A DNA stretch of 64,000 nucleotides, taken from Asaia sp037151935. GTDB lineage: Bacteria > Pseudomonadota > Alphaproteobacteria > Acetobacterales > Acetobacteraceae. Under the pieces are notes generated by a model. It worked only from the letters and a program-made list of their open reading frames with translations. It was not told the origin of the DNA and made no database searches. The stretch lies in contig NZ_CP157575.1 in NCBI RefSeq assembly GCF_051628905.1, positions 1,426,001 through 1,490,000 on the forward strand, in the 5' to 3' direction. Numbering within the stretch: the stretch's first letter is position 1; every line of letters begins with the position of its first letter. Of this stretch, positions 63,629 through 64,000 are shown piece by piece. The translations under genes were made by a program, and so were the position numbers.

Positions 63629-64000
63629 ATGGCTGAAGAGAGTAGCAGCGAAGATCGCACACAGGCTCCTACAGCACGACGCCTCTCAAAAGCCCGGGAA
63701 GATGGCAATGTCGCGCAGTCGCGCGAAACGCAGATGCTGCTGGTTCTTGGCGTTTTCCTTGCCGTCTTTGCTCTCGTGGGAACAGCGTCGGCAACCCGCT
63801 TTGTCACCCATATGCACGGATTGATCGAACATTTTTCCACCCCGGTGGACGACATGGCAACCATCGGCATCGTCACTCAGCAGGCCCTGAAGGAGGGCAT
63901 AATCCTGATGGCACCCATGGCTCTGGCGAGCCTGTTCACTGTCATCATCTTCAGCATGTTCCAGACACAGTTTCTTTTTCGCCCGCAAGCTCTGGCCCCG
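63629..64000 (+). CDS. flhB: Flagellar export switch protein FlhB (partial, cut by window edge)
   Basis: First 124 codons of FlhB from the ATG at 63629 (GGGAGAG upstream). MAEESSSEDRTQAPTARRLS and KAREDGNVAQSRE are the conserved cytoplasmic N-terminus, followed by the first membrane helix. The autocleavage NPTH region lies beyond the window. Confidence 0.93.
   Translation, partial: MAEESSSEDRTQAPTARRLSKAREDGNVAQSRETQMLLVLGVFLAVFALVGTASATRFVTHMHGLIEHFSTPVDDMATIGIVTQQALKEGIILMAPMALASLFTVIIFSMFQTQFLFRPQALAP

Noticed and set aside
1..64000. CRISPR arrays, tRNA or rRNA genes
   Set aside because: No short regularly spaced repeats and no cloverleaf or rRNA-like stretches were noticed by eye; a tRNAscan or CRISPR search was not possible here.

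Overview
This window is almost entirely one flagellar and chemotaxis island. About 55 genes are supported. Together they encode nearly a whole flagellum: rod, P- and L-rings, hook, hook-junction proteins, MS-ring, C-ring, export gate and ATPase, stators and flagellin, plus a complete che operon. The gene set points to an alphaproteobacterium: FlaF, a DUF1217 protein next to fliI, a CtrA-like orphan regulator, and a che operon ordered MCP-cheS-cheY-cheA-cheW-cheR-cheB-cheY-cheD-cheT-like. Protein style and moderate GC suggest an acetic acid bacterium (Acetobacteraceae), but the genus cannot be fixed from this sequence. No tRNA, rRNA, CRISPR array or recognisable transposase was found.

Layout. 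(a) 1-11.6 kb: a truncated chemoreceptor, a small membrane protein, then leftward flgA-flgH, flgG, and flgK-flgL-TPR glycosyltransferase, and a soluble PAS-PAS chemoreceptor. (b) 11.6-21 kb: rightward flgE, fliL, fliM and a DUF6468-like gene; leftward flgI-flgJ(N)-flgN-like-lipoprotein; a lytic transglycosylase; a second TPR glycosyltransferase. (c) 21-33.2 kb: rightward flhA, a chimeric DUF1217/hook-domain gene, fliI, fliJ, a small glycosyltransferase, motB, motA, fliK and flgD. (d) 33.3-34.1 kb: a CtrA-family regulator whose receiver has lost its phosphorylation residues. (e) 34.6-45.1 kb: a small Ser-rich protein, a large periplasmic repeat protein, flgB, flgC, flgF, a lipoprotein, then fliF-fliG-fliH-fliN-fliO-fliP. 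(f) 45.5-53.9 kb: the che operon. (g) 53.9-64 kb: flaF and a motE-like gene, then two identical flagellin genes flanking two leftward glycan genes, then fliE, fliQ, fliR and the start of flhB.

The most unusual parts are these. First, a 773-residue protein joins a decayed GT25-like domain, a GT32-like glycosyltransferase and a SAM methyltransferase; it sits with a stand-alone GT25 enzyme between two nucleotide-identical 1.14-kb flagellin units. Second, a DUF1217 protein is split by a roughly 290-residue insert homologous to the outer domains of this organism's own hook protein. Third, the CtrA-like regulator has a dead receiver. Fourth, a small gene at the end of the che operon carries a CheZ-type DxxxQ motif. 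Five predicted glycan genes scattered among flagellar genes suggest that the filament, and perhaps the hook, is glycosylated.
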